Shown piece after piece: positions 26,221 through 35,066 of a stretch of 64,000 nt of DNA. This DNA comes from Streptomyces nigra (GTDB lineage: Bacteria; Actinomycetota; Actinomycetes; Streptomycetales; Streptomycetaceae): positions 1,364,001 to 1,428,000 of the forward strand of contig NZ_CP029043.1 in the NCBI RefSeq assembly GCF_003074055.1. Direction: 5' to 3'. A model generated the notes under the pieces. The model was given only the letters and a program-made list of their open reading frames with translations. It searched no databases and was not told the origin of the DNA. Both the position numbers and the translations under genes were made by a program. Positions within the stretch are counted from its first letter, which is position 1. Each line of letters begins with the position of its first letter.

Positions 26221-29200
26221 TCACACGTCCAAAGGGGCGGGACGCCATCTCGCCGGCTCCAGGTGCGCTCCGATCGGTTGGGCCGGTTCGGGGGTGGCCT
26301 TGTCCATCACCTCAAGCCGCTCCGCGCAGTGCTTCTCGCACCACTCCCGTTGATCGAGTGCCATGGCGAGTTTGAGCAGCCACAGGTGCGCCGACTCGCG
26401 GTCCGCCAACTCCGTATCCGTTTCGATACGACGTAGGAGGAGCGTCAGCACCCGGCTCATGCCGGTGACGCCGCGCACCCGCTCGTCGCCCTCAAGGGCG
26501 ATGCTCAGGTCGTCGGCGAAATGTCTGGACGTCAGCCCCAGCAGCGTAACGACGATCACCGCCAACTGCTCGTCCGCGACCCTGGCGAGCACCCGGCAGG
26601 CGACGACGAGCAGGCACAAGCGGGTGCGGTCGTCCCGGTCGCCGTACCTATTGAGGACGTCTGCGTCGACCAGCGTCCACACCGTGTCGCTGACGAAGTC
26701 GACGGGAAGCAGCTCACTCTCCCCCGACAGCCTCTGGGCGATCAGCGTGACGACGCGTCGCCTGGTCGAGGGGCTCAGGGCGTCGAGGGAGCTCAGACAT
26801 GCCTCATAGCGCGCCATGAGGTCGCGGGCGGGCGCGGGCGGGCACAGCAGCAGGGAGATCAACGCATACGCGGAGGACGTGGCACGGCCGAAGGAATCGA
26901 CGACACAGGTCCCGATGAGGTCGTCCAGTTCCTCGAATACCGCGAGCGCCGGCTCGAGCGAGGTCTCCACGTCCCGGTCGTACAGGAGGCGCGCGCGTCG
27001 TAGGGCGTCGAGCCGTTCCTGCGGAGGTAGGACCTCGTCCCGATCCAGTCGTGTCCGCCCTTGCGGCCCTGACGAGGACTCCAGCACCCAGGCCGCCCGG
27101 CTCGCAGTGGGGGGCATTTCGTGCCGACCGAGGCACAGGGCGATGTCACGGACCTCTTCGCCAGTACCGGAGGCTGCTTGCTGGGGCACGCTGCCCACGG
27201 CGCGCGCGAAGGCGTCCCAGGCTTCCGGCTGGAGCTGAGATTTCCACAGCAGGGCGTGCTCGTTCCAGCGCGTCGCCGGGTCCGTACCGGCGGCCAGGAG
27301 CTCGGAGAAGAGGATGATCTCTCCGGGCGCCAGGGCTAGCAGGAGCAGGTTTGCGCTGTAGCAGGCGTGTCGGTAGGTGACGCGGGCGGCTTTCGGGGTG
27401 TAGCCGCTGCGGCTGTCGGGGCGCCGTTCGTCCAGAGAGAACTGATAGAGGGGGCGGACCGTGTCCCAGGAAGGCAGAAGATCGCGCAGATTCTCGATGA
27501 TCTGTGCTCGGTCGGTCAGCGGCGCATAGGACAGCAGGTCGAAGAGCAGACCTTCGTACGGGCCCTGGTCGGGGCAGCGGAGCAGAGTGCGGGCGATCTT
27601 CCGAGCGACCATGTGCTCGCCGAACGTGGCGTGCAAGAACTCGTACCAGCGCCGGTCGGTCCCGTCCTCGAAGGTGGCTTTGGCCTCGTGGATGAAGAAG
27701 AACCGACCGAAGAGCAGCTTGGCCTCCGGGCAGGCGGCTCGACTGTCGGGAGCTCTCAGGAACTCCAGGTCGTACCGGACCTCAGCAGCGCTGACCCCCT
27801 GGCGGCCGCGGTTGAACATGGCGACCGCCACGACGGACAGCAGGTCGAGTTCGTTCTCGATCCGCTCTTCGAGGGCTTCCGGGCGGAGCCGGGGCTCCAG
27901 TTTGATGATCTGGCGTCGCACGAAGAGGCGCAGGAGGCGCTCGTAGAGATCGACCCGGCTCATGGTGGTGGGGTCGGCCGGCTGGATGCCCGCCGTGTGT
28001 TCGACGCTGTGATAGAGGGCGAGCATGAGCAGCAGCAGCGGTTGAGTAGCGAGGTCCGGGTGCAGGGAATAGCCGATGTCGGGGCCGAGCGGTGTCAGTC
28101 CGTGGCGGCGGAAGTAGCTTGAGTTGATCGCGTTCCATGTGTCCGTCCAACGGGCGATGCGGGCGCTGTCGAAGGGCTCCAGCCGGATGATGACGCCGCC
28201 GTCCGGGAAGTGCGCCTGGTCGGCCACGACAGTGCGACTGGTGACGATCGCGGCCACCGGACGGCCGTTCTCCGCAGACGCCTGCTGGAACTCCGCGATG
28301 GCGTCCAAATAGCCCCAGTGATCGGCGCCGCCGGCCTGGAGCAACTCGTCGAACCCATCGAAGATCAGTACGGGCAGCACGCCTGGGGATGATTCGACCA
28401 CAGTGTCCCAGCTGACGTCCTTGAGAGTGGCCTGCCGCAGCGCCTCGTCGATCTGTTCCAAGACTCCGGCGTCAGCTGCGACGTTGCGCAGTTCGATCCT
28501 CAGGGGAAGGTAGTCCTCGGGCGGCAGCCGGGCGGCGAGAAGCCGGGTGAGCAGTGATTTGCCGGCTCCTGGATCGCCCAGCACGATGAGGGGGCGGTTG
28601 ACCGTGGGGAATGCCGTCAGATGGCCGGCGAGAAAGCCCTGGATCTCTTCGCGCAACGGGCGGGTGCTCCACCACGCGTTGACGTGAGGCATGGCTCCCG
28701 GCGCTTGAACCGTGGTGCGGAAGGCCGGGTTGACGTAGCCCTTGCCCAGCATGGGGATCCTGGGCCGGGGGGCGTCGTCCCCCATCCCCTCGATGGGCGA
28801 GATCGGACGGCGGAGGTCATGGCGGTAGATCGCCGACAACCGCGCGGGCCAATCGCCCGGCACCATGTCGCGCGACAAGGCCCGGAGGAGCGTCTCAAGG
28901 CCATCGAGACCGTCGTGCTGGGTATGCAAGTCCCGGTAGAGGGACTCCAGGCGTTCGCGTGTTTCTCCGGTCGGACAGGCATTCAGGGCCGCTGCGGCCG
29001 CAGGCCCGTCCTGCATGCCGGCCCAGACGAAGAGCTCCGGACACTCGGCCGCCAGTTCGGCCAGTCTGCCCTCATACAGGGCGGTGGCTCTCGCGGCGGC
29101 TTGACGGACCTGTTCCGGCGTGGCTTCGGGCGCCCACTGGGAGGCGAACTCCGTGTAGCCGTCCAGTACTTGTCCGTGGTGGTCGCTGTAAAGGACGCTG

Positions 29201-29976
29201 GCCACAGGTAGCGGCCCAGCGATGGCCCCGTCGCCGAAGATGGCGTCGAACAGCTCTGACAATGCTGTCGTATCGCTGTACTGTTCGTCGCCCTGTCCGA
29301 GGTCGAACGCCAGGCCGTGTACCACGCCCTCCAGCAGCACGACGGTGTGGGCGGCGCTCAGCAGCACGACACGGTGAAGGTGGCAGGCGCAGCGCACTCT
29401 GGCGCCAAGACCGGCCAACAGACGCCGAGCGAGGTCCTCGAGCCACGCGCGAAAGGCGTCCCGTCCAGCCGCCGAGTCCAGCTCGTGATCGAAGAGGATG
29501 TCCGCGTCCCGGCGCAGTACAGGGTGCCGACCGGTCAGCACGCGTGCGGCAGCACGGTACGAGCCCGACGGCCAGCCATCGCCGGAGAGTTCCCGAATGT
29601 GTGCGCGAAAGCGATTGTCCTCGTACTCGTCCGCGCAGACCGAGCATATGGACGATCGGTCCGGATCCCCGGACGGTGGCGTCGGGTCCGTGCGTGGCGC
29701 CCTGTTCACCTGGGCGGCGACGAAGTCCAATTCCGCCTGCAGGTCCGTCAGCCGTCTGCGCCAGTAGTCGAGTTGGGTACCCTCACCGCATTCGGTCACG
29801 ATCGTTCTGATCGTGACCCAGTCCGGAGCATTGGCCCGTTTCCCGTTGAGCAGCTCGGACAGGCCTGACGCGCCGATGCCCAGCCGTCGAGCCAGAAGCT
29901 TCCGGTTGACGTCGTGGTCCTCGACCATCCTCTTCAGCGGACGCCAGAAGGCGGCCATCAGGTCACTGCGGGACAC
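26221..29976 (-). CDS. HTH-NACHT STAND NTPase, candidate defence or signalling protein
   Basis: Large 1251-residue protein. Residues about 1-60 form an XRE-like helix-turn-helix (KLLARRLGIGASGLSELLNGKR). Residues 60-440 are a region of unknown fold with one CSVC pair. A NACHT NTPase follows with Walker A GDPGAGKS (about 464), Walker B VLIFDGFDEL (about 537) and a TSR sensor (about 578). The C-terminal 500 residues are helical, without a named repeat. The domain order fits STAND sensors, some of which (bNACHT) block phages. The sensor and effector parts are not recognisable here. The GTG at 29976 follows GGGAG. A longer in-frame ATG at 30075 lacks a ribosome binding site. The gene is visibly richer in A/T third positions than its neighbours and ends beside a tRNA, which suggests acquisition. 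Confidence 0.85.
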   Translation of the reverse strand: MSRSDLMAAFWRPLKRMVEDHDVNRKLLARRLGIGASGLSELLNGKRANAPDWVTIRTIVTECGEGTQLDYWRRRLTDLQAELDFVAAQVNRAPRTDPTPPSGDPDRSSICSVCADEYEDNRFRAHIRELSGDGWPSGSYRAAARVLTGRHPVLRRDADILFDHELDSAAGRDAFRAWLEDLARRLLAGLGARVRCACHLHRVVLLSAAHTVVLLEGVVHGLAFDLGQGDEQYSDTTALSELFDAIFGDGAIAGPLPVASVLYSDHHGQVLDGYTEFASQWAPEATPEQVRQAAARATALYEGRLAELAAECPELFVWAGMQDGPAAAAALNACPTGETRERLESLYRDLHTQHDGLDGLETLLRALSRDMVPGDWPARLSAIYRHDLRRPISPIEGMGDDAPRPRIPMLGKGYVNPAFRTTVQAPGAMPHVNAWWSTRPLREEIQGFLAGHLTAFPTVNRPLIVLGDPGAGKSLLTRLLAARLPPEDYLPLRIELRNVAADAGVLEQIDEALRQATLKDVSWDTVVESSPGVLPVLIFDGFDELLQAGGADHWGYLDAIAEFQQASAENGRPVAAIVTSRTVVADQAHFPDGGVIIRLEPFDSARIARWTDTWNAINSSYFRRHGLTPLGPDIGYSLHPDLATQPLLLLMLALYHSVEHTAGIQPADPTTMSRVDLYERLLRLFVRRQIIKLEPRLRPEALEERIENELDLLSVVAVAMFNRGRQGVSAAEVRYDLEFLRAPDSRAACPEAKLLFGRFFFIHEAKATFEDGTDRRWYEFLHATFGEHMVARKIARTLLRCPDQGPYEGLLFDLLSYAPLTDRAQIIENLRDLLPSWDTVRPLYQFSLDERRPDSRSGYTPKAARVTYRHACYSANLLLLALAPGEIILFSELLAAGTDPATRWNEHALLWKSQLQPEAWDAFARAVGSVPQQAASGTGEEVRDIALCLGRHEMPPTASRAAWVLESSSGPQGRTRLDRDEVLPPQERLDALRRARLLYDRDVETSLEPALAVFEELDDLIGTCVVDSFGRATSSAYALISLLLCPPAPARDLMARYEACLSSLDALSPSTRRRVVTLIAQRLSGESELLPVDFVSDTVWTLVDADVLNRYGDRDDRTRLCLLVVACRVLARVADEQLAVIVVTLLGLTSRHFADDLSIALEGDERVRGVTGMSRVLTLLLRRIETDTELADRESAHLWLLKLAMALDQREWCEKHCAERLEVMDKATPEPAQPIGAHLEPARWRPAPLDV

Positions 29977-30305
29977 GTGGTGCTCCCTGGTCCATGCGGC
30001 GGGCGATGTCCCTTCCCGCCGCCACGAGGCGTAAGGGGAGCCTTTCGCACGGCAGGCCGAAGTCCCCTGACTCACCAGGCTATTGCGCGAAATGTGTCAG
30101 GCCGGGCCATCGGTGGAAGGAACGCGACCTTTCTTGTCGGCGCCGGTTCGGCACCGTTCGCCAGGACCGGCCCCGAACACCCTCCTGGCCTGCTTCGTTT
30201 CCCTCGGCATCGGCCCTTTTCTGCGTTCGGCCCGGGAGGCGGGCCGGCAGGTGATGGTGGTGCGGCCGGCCGGCACGTCATCGTACGGAGCACTAGGAGG
30301 ATGTC
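29977..30305. other. Divergent intergenic region between NACHT gene and small membrane gene
   Basis: This gap of about 330 bases must hold the promoters of the leftward NACHT gene and the rightward small gene. No palindrome strong enough to name as an operator, no RNA gene and no copy of the tRNA-Leu 3' end was seen in it. Confidence 0.5.
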
Positions 30306-30494
30306 ATGGCGAGGATCACCTTGCGGAGCGCGGTCGTGCTGGGGGCCGCCGGCACGGCGGGGAGCGCTGCGGGGAGCATGGTCGAGACGCTGGGCCAGCC
30401 TGTGGGGGCGGGCCCTGTGGTCGCCGGGCTGGTGGCGCTGTGGGTGGCCGAGAAGCTGGACCGCCTGATCGCCGGCGAGGAGGACGGAAGCTGA
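30306..30494 (+). CDS. Small hydrophobic protein
   Basis: Unrecognised 62-residue protein with an Ala/Gly-rich hydrophobic first half (SAVVLGAAGTAGSAAGS) and a second hydrophobic stretch (PVVAGLVALWVAEKL), ending in a charged tail. One or two membrane segments are likely. The start is supported by AGGAGG five bases before the ATG, one of the best ribosome binding sites in the window. It is divergent from the NACHT gene and 50-60 bases before the YchJ gene. No function can be assigned. Confidence 0.65.
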   Translation: MARITLRSAVVLGAAGTAGSAAGSMVETLGQPVGAGPVVAGLVALWVAEKLDRLIAGEEDGS

Positions 30495-30555
30495 GGTACC
30501 GGGGCCGGCGCACCCCGGGTGGGCCGGCCCCCGCCCCACCGGCACAATGGGGGTC

Positions 30556-30966
30556 ATGTCCCGACGTGCCGCCCGCCCCGCCTCCCCGTCCCGGTCCACG
30601 GGCGGGTGCCCGTGCGGGCTTTCCGGTTCCTACGAGGCCTGCTGCGGGCGGTTCCACTCCGGTGCGGGCGCCGCGCCGACCGCCGAGGCGTTGATGCGGT
30701 CGCGGTACAGCGCGTTCGTACGGGGCGATGTGCCGTATCTCCTGCGCACCTGGCATCCGCGGACGCGGCCGGGGCGGCTGGAGCTGGATCCCGGGATGCG
30801 GTGGACCGGCCTGGAGATCCTCGACGCCAGGGACGGTACGGCGTTCCACACCACGGGGACGGTGACGTTCCGGGCGTCGTACCGCGGCGGGTCGCTGCAC
30901 GAGCGCAGCCGGTTCGAGCGGGTGGACGGCGCCTGGGTGTACGTGGACGGGGAGTTCCTCGACTAG
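30556..30966 (+). CDS. YchJ family protein with SEC-C motif
   Basis: Protein of 136 residues of the YchJ/UPF0225 family. The N-terminal SEC-C-like zinc motif is CPCGLSGSYEACCGRFH, followed by the family segment EALMRSRYSAFVRGDVPYLLRTWHP and an NTF2-like fold ending DGEWVYVDG-like (DGAWVYVDGEFLD). A role in protein quality control has been suggested for SEC-C proteins but not shown for this one. Two in-frame ATGs, 30547 and 30556, are possible. The second is chosen because a GGGGG stretch precedes it. Only five bases separate its stop from the convergent gntR stop. Confidence 0.88.
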   Translation: MSRRAARPASPSRSTGGCPCGLSGSYEACCGRFHSGAGAAPTAEALMRSRYSAFVRGDVPYLLRTWHPRTRPGRLELDPGMRWTGLEILDARDGTAFHTTGTVTFRASYRGGSLHERSRFERVDGAWVYVDGEFLD

Positions 30967-30971
30967 CGCGT

Positions 30972-31673
30972 CTACGGGGCCAGGATGTCGAGTTCCTGGA
31001 GGGCACCGACCGTGATCTCGCGGGTGAGGTGCTCGGCGCGGACGGCGTCGCCCGCGCGGACCGCCTCGGCGACCTGGACGTGCAGGGTGACCGCCGCCGG
31101 GTCGGGGTCCTCGAACATGACCTCGTGATGGGTGCGGCCGGCCAGGACCTCCGCGACGACGTCGCCGAGCCGGGCGAACATCTCGTTGCCGGAGGCGTTG
31201 AGGATGACGCGGTGGAACGCGACGTCGTGGAAGAGATAGCCCTCCAGCTGGTGGCCGCGCGAGTGGGCGACCATACCGAGGGCGCACTCGGTGAGTTCGG
31301 CGCACTGCTCGGCCGTGGCGTGCTTGGCGGCGAGGCCCGCGGCCACGGGTTCGACGGCGGAGCGCAGCACGGTGAGCGAACGGAGCTGGTGGGGGCGGTC
31401 GGCGCCGGCCAGCCGCCAGCGGATGACCTGGGGGTCGTAGACGTTCCACTCCGCCTTGGGGCGGACGGTGACGCCGACGCGGCGGCGGGACTCGACCAGG
31501 TGCATCGACTCCAGGACGCGTACCGCCTCGCGCATCACGGAGCGTGAGACGTCGAAGCGCTGGGCGAGTTCGTCCGTGCGCAGGACACTGCCCGGCGGGT
31601 ACTCACCCGCGGTGATCGCGGGGCCGAGGGAGTCCAGTACTCGGCCGTGCAGCCCCCGGCCCGTTGTGCTCAT
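30972..31673 (-). CDS. gntR: GntR/FadR-family gluconate operon repressor
   Basis: Transcriptional repressor of 233 residues, divergent from gntK-gntP, the classical arrangement for gluconate control. A GntR winged helix (about residues 10-75: LRTDELAQRFDVSRSVMREAVRVLES) precedes an FCD effector domain with metal-type residues (HDVAFHRVILNASGN and HHEVM). Gluconate or 6-phosphogluconate is the likely inducer, by analogy with the known Streptomyces system. The ATG at 31673 has only a weak GAG upstream. The gap to gntK is A/T rich and contains an inverted repeat. Confidence 0.92.
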   Translation of the reverse strand: MSTTGRGLHGRVLDSLGPAITAGEYPPGSVLRTDELAQRFDVSRSVMREAVRVLESMHLVESRRRVGVTVRPKAEWNVYDPQVIRWRLAGADRPHQLRSLTVLRSAVEPVAAGLAAKHATAEQCAELTECALGMVAHSRGHQLEGYLFHDVAFHRVILNASGNEMFARLGDVVAEVLAGRTHHEVMFEDPDPAAVTLHVQVAEAVRAGDAVRAEHLTREITVGALQELDILAP

Positions 31674-31766
31674 GCACTCAGCGTACGGGCCGGATCACAG
31701 GAACAAAAAGTCAGACTTATATGTCACACACTCTTGATTAGTCGTACCTAATGAGTTTCAGTGTCG

Positions 31767-31785
31767 GTCGACATCACGTGTCGAC
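31767..31785. promoter_or_regulatory. Inverted repeat in the gntR-gntK gap
   Basis: GTCGACA and TGTCGAC are perfect 7-base arms around a 5-base centre, 23-41 bases before gntK. It could be a GntR operator, although A/T-rich repeats closer to gntR are also candidates. Confidence 0.4.
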
Positions 31786-31807
31786 GAGGACAGACAGTGA
31801 GGCAGCG

Positions 31808-32326
31808 ATGAACACCCCCCATGTCGTCGTGGTCATGGGCGTCGCGGGCACCGGGAAGACCACCATCGGTCCCCTGCTCGCGGCCCGCCTCGGCGTTCCC
31901 TACGCCGAGGGCGACGACTTCCACTCCGAGGCCAACATCTCCAAGATGTCGGCCGGCACTCCGCTCGACGACGACGACAGGTGGCCGTGGCTCGACGCCA
32001 TCGGCGCCTGGGCGCACCGAAGGGCCGGGCTCGGCGGAGTGGTCAGCTGCTCGGCGCTGAAGCGCTCGTACCGCGACCGGTTGCGGGCCGCCGCACCGGA
32101 CGTCGTGTTCGTGCACCTCGCGGGTGACCGCGCGGTGATCGAGGACCGGATGTCGCACCGGCAGGGGCACTTCATGCCGACCGCGCTGCTCGACTCCCAG
32201 TTCGCCACCCTCCAGCCGCTCCAGGAGGACGAGGCGGGAGTCGCCGTGGATGTGGCCGGCACCCCCGAGGAGATCACCGAACGGGCCGCCAGGGCTCTGT
32301 CGGCGCTCCCCGAGCCGACCGCGTAA
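31808..32326 (+). CDS. gntK: Gluconokinase
   Basis: Cytosolic kinase phosphorylating D-gluconate to 6-phosphogluconate for the pentose phosphate pathway. The 172 residues match the family. A P-loop GVAGTGKTT is near residue 11, with a nearby acidic motif EGDDFHSEANISKM and the lid segment SCSALKRSYRDRLR typical of GntK. The ATG at 31808 gives the canonical short N-terminus and has GTGAGG upstream. It is the first gene of the gntK-gntP operon and is divergent from gntR. Confidence 0.95.
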   Translation: MNTPHVVVVMGVAGTGKTTIGPLLAARLGVPYAEGDDFHSEANISKMSAGTPLDDDDRWPWLDAIGAWAHRRAGLGGVVSCSALKRSYRDRLRAAAPDVVFVHLAGDRAVIEDRMSHRQGHFMPTALLDSQFATLQPLQEDEAGVAVDVAGTPEEITERAARALSALPEPTA

Positions 32327-32367
32327 CCCTCCCCTCCCCACCCCCCGTACCTGCAAGGGAAATCCCC

Positions 32368-33765
32368 GTGACCAGACTCAGCGTCGAGATGCTGGCAGCG
32401 GACCCCGTCGAGCCGATCACCTCGGCGGGACACGCTCAGCTCGGTGTCGCCGTCCTCTTGGGCATCGCCGTCATCGTGCTGCTCATCACCAAGTTCAAGC
32501 TCCACGCCTTCCTGTCCCTGACCCTCGGGTCGCTGGTGCTCGGCGCGATCGCCGGGGCACCGCTGGACAAGGTCATCGCCAGCTTCACCACGGGCCTCGG
32601 CTCCACGGTGGCGGGCGTCGGCGTACTGATCGCCCTGGGCGCCATCCTCGGCAAGATGCTCGCCGACTCCGGGGGTGCCGACCAGATCGTCGACACGATC
32701 CTCGCGAAGACCGGCGGCCGTTCGATGCCGTGGGCCATGGTGCTGATCGCGTCCGTGATCGGACTGCCCCTGTTCTTCGAGGTCGGCGTCGTCCTGCTGA
32801 TCCCCGTCGTGCTGATGGTCGCCAAGCGCGGCAACTACTCGCTGATGCGCATCGGCATCCCGGCGCTGGCCGGTCTGTCCGTGATGCACGGCCTGGTCCC
32901 GCCGCACCCCGGTCCGCTGGTCGCGATCGACGCGGTCGGCGCCAACCTGGGCGTCACGCTGGCGCTCGGTGTCCTGGTCGCGATACCGACCGTGATCATC
33001 GCCGGTCCGGTGTTCTCGAAGTTCGCCGCGCGCTGGGTGGACGTCCCGGCGCCGGAGCGGATGATCCCGCAGCGTGTCAGCGAGGACCTGAAGAAGCGTC
33101 CCGGCTTCGGCGCCACCCTGGCGACGATCCTTCTGCCGGTCGTCCTGATGCTGTCCAAGGCGCTGGTCGACATCGTCGTGGACGACCCGGAGAACACCGT
33201 CCAGCGGGTCTTCGACGTCGTCGGCTCGCCGCTGATCGCCCTGCTCGCCTCCGTGATCGTCGGCATCTTCACGCTGCTGGCGCCGGCCGGGTTCGGCAAG
33301 GAGCGCATCTCGCCGCTGGTCGAGAAGGGGCTCGCGCCGATCGCGGGCATCCTGCTGATCGTCGGTGCGGGCGGTGGCTTCAAGCAGACGCTGATCGACA
33401 CCGGTGTGGGCCAGATGGTCCTGGACATCTCCAAGGACTGGTCGATCCCCGCGCTGCTGCTGGCCTGGCTGATCGCGGTGGCGATCCGGCTGGCGACGGG
33501 TTCGGCGACGGTGGCGACGGTATCCGCGGCCGGTCTGGTCGCCCCGCTCGCGGCCGACATGTCGACCACGCACACGGCCCTGCTCGTCCTGGCCATCGGC
33601 GCCGGCTCGCTGTTCTTCAGCCATGTCAACGACGCCGGGTTCTGGCTGGTGAAGGAGTACTTCGGGCTGAACGTCGGCCAGACCATCAAGACCTGGTCCG
33701 TCATGGAGACGATCATCTCGGTCGTGGCCGGCGGCACGGTCCTGCTGCTCTCGCTGATCCTGTAG
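32368..33765 (+). CDS. gntP: Gluconate:H+ symporter
   Basis: Inner-membrane permease of the GntP family, 465 residues with about 12-14 hydrophobic segments. Family landmarks include ALGAILGKMLADSGGADQIVDTI, the substrate-region motif PPHPGPLVAID, and ATGSATVATVSAAGLVAPL. The GTG at 32368 follows AAGGGA. It is 41 bases after gntK, so the kinase and permease form one operon under GntR. It is followed by an imperfect hairpin. Confidence 0.95.
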   Translation: MTRLSVEMLAADPVEPITSAGHAQLGVAVLLGIAVIVLLITKFKLHAFLSLTLGSLVLGAIAGAPLDKVIASFTTGLGSTVAGVGVLIALGAILGKMLADSGGADQIVDTILAKTGGRSMPWAMVLIASVIGLPLFFEVGVVLLIPVVLMVAKRGNYSLMRIGIPALAGLSVMHGLVPPHPGPLVAIDAVGANLGVTLALGVLVAIPTVIIAGPVFSKFAARWVDVPAPERMIPQRVSEDLKKRPGFGATLATILLPVVLMLSKALVDIVVDDPENTVQRVFDVVGSPLIALLASVIVGIFTLLAPAGFGKERISPLVEKGLAPIAGILLIVGAGGGFKQTLIDTGVGQMVLDISKDWSIPALLLAWLIAVAIRLATGSATVATVSAAGLVAPLAADMSTTHTALLVLAIGAGSLFFSHVNDAGFWLVKEYFGLNVGQTIKTWSVMETIISVVAGGTVLLLSLIL

Positions 33766-33783
33766 CGGCACGGCGACTCCGGT

Positions 33784-33829
33784 CCACCCGCTCCTCGGCA
33801 CGGCGTCACCGGTGTCGAGGGGCGGGTGG
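33784..33829 (+). terminator. Terminator after gntP
   Basis: Fourteen-base arms (CCACCCGCTCCTCG with CGAGGGGCGGGTGG, one mismatch) enclose an 18-base loop just after the gntP stop. Confidence 0.65.
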
Positions 33830-33939
33830 GCCTGCTCCTGACGTCTTCATGGCTTCCCCCGGAGCGCGAAGAGACCGATGATGTGGTGATCCCCCGGAGG
33901 CCGCCGCGGCCGTCGGGGGCACGGACGTCGGGGGGTGTC

Positions 33940-35028
33940 ATGGCGGTTTCCCTCGGGATGCGCATCTCGGGGCTGCTGTTCGTCGGCGCGGTGGCGGTGG
34001 CCGCCGCCGCGTTCACGGAGACGGGCGGCGACCGCGCGGGCGGTGGGGCCGGTGGCGGTCCGGCGGTGACGGCCGAGCCCTCCGCGAGTCCGGCCTCGCC
34101 CTCCTCCTCCCCCGCGGCCCGTCAGCGCCCCGAGGGGCACATCGGGGCACCCGCACTCACCGGCGTCCCCGGCGCCGTCGCGGGCGGCGGTTCGGTACGC
34201 CGCTCCGCGGATCCCGCGCCCGCCCCGTCCCCGACCCGCGTCGCGGCACCGGCCTGGCTGCCGCCGGGCCCCGGCTCACCCGACGCCGACGGCACCGCCG
34301 ACCCGGCGAGCGTCTACGACCGGCTCCGGGACCCCGCCACGTGCGGGACCGCTCTGAACGGCGTCCCGGAGGGGGCAGCCGGTGACGAGTGGACGCTGCT
34401 GCGGGCCCTGTCCTCGGCCTGTCGGGCCGTACAGGGCGAGGGCGGCGACTGGGAACAGGCGAGCCGGGACCACGCGGCCCTGGCAGGTGCGGTCCAGTCC
34501 TGCAAAGGACGCGCCGCCTACGCCGTACTGGGCGGCCTCCTCGACTTCCACCGGCGCAACCCCGGCACCACGGTCCGGCTGCGCCCCTCGGCAGGCGGAA
34601 CCCCGGCGTGCGGCTACCGGATCACCGGGGTCGACACGGGCGGCGACGGCACGGCACGCCCCGCCGACGTGATCGGCATCGAACTGACGGACCCGTACTT
34701 CGACCCGGCCGAGCTGCCGGGGGCGGCGACGGTGACGGTGGGCGGCCGCCAGGTGCCGGGCGCCCCGCTCCTGGGCCCGCGCGGCGGCGGCACGGTGGTC
34801 CTGTCGGTCCTGGTCCCGGCCCTGGACCCGGGCGCGGCGGACGTGACCGTCCGATACGGCGACACCGAGGTCCGCCTCCCCCAGGCCTTCACGGTCCCGC
34901 CCCCACCGACCGCGCCCACCGGCCCGGACCCGGCCCCCGACGCGGGCCCCGACCAGGAGGGCGAGACGGAGGGACCGGCCGGGGGTGAGGTATCCGGGCT
35001 CGGCTCGGTCGACGTGACCGGGCCATAG
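33940..35028 (+). CDS. Hypothetical secreted or membrane-anchored Pro-rich protein
   Basis: Unrecognised protein of 362 residues. It begins with a signal peptide or anchor (MRISGLLFVGAVAVAAAAF), then a long low-complexity Ser/Pro/Ala/Gly segment. A folded middle (about residues 120-300) has several Cys (RDPATCGTALNG, SSACRAV, VQSCKG, TPACGYRI). A Pro-rich tail follows. The pairs of Cys suggest disulfides outside the membrane. The segment PYFDPAELPGAATVTVGGRQVPGAPLLGP resembles an IPT/Ig-like beta domain. The ATG at 33940 follows GGGGGTGTC. No function can be assigned. Confidence 0.8.
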   Translation: MAVSLGMRISGLLFVGAVAVAAAAFTETGGDRAGGGAGGGPAVTAEPSASPASPSSSPAARQRPEGHIGAPALTGVPGAVAGGGSVRRSADPAPAPSPTRVAAPAWLPPGPGSPDADGTADPASVYDRLRDPATCGTALNGVPEGAAGDEWTLLRALSSACRAVQGEGGDWEQASRDHAALAGAVQSCKGRAAYAVLGGLLDFHRRNPGTTVRLRPSAGGTPACGYRITGVDTGGDGTARPADVIGIELTDPYFDPAELPGAATVTVGGRQVPGAPLLGPRGGGTVVLSVLVPALDPGAADVTVRYGDTEVRLPQAFTVPPPPTAPTGPDPAPDAGPDQEGETEGPAGGEVSGLGSVDVTGP

Positions 35029-35032
35029 GCCG

Positions 35033-35058
35033 CTGCGGCGGTGCTACGGCCGCCGCAG
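35033..35058. terminator. Short bidirectional hairpin
   Basis: Nine-base perfect arms CTGCGGCGG and CCGCCGCAG with an 8-base loop lie between the convergent Pro-rich protein and cytochrome b genes. Confidence 0.6.
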
Positions 35059-35066
35059 GTGAGGCC

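Noticed and set aside
26091-30075. Integrative element inserted at tRNA-Leu
   Set aside because: No integrase or excisionase was found, and no second copy of the tRNA 3' end was seen downstream of the NACHT gene. The base composition hint remains but does not define an element.
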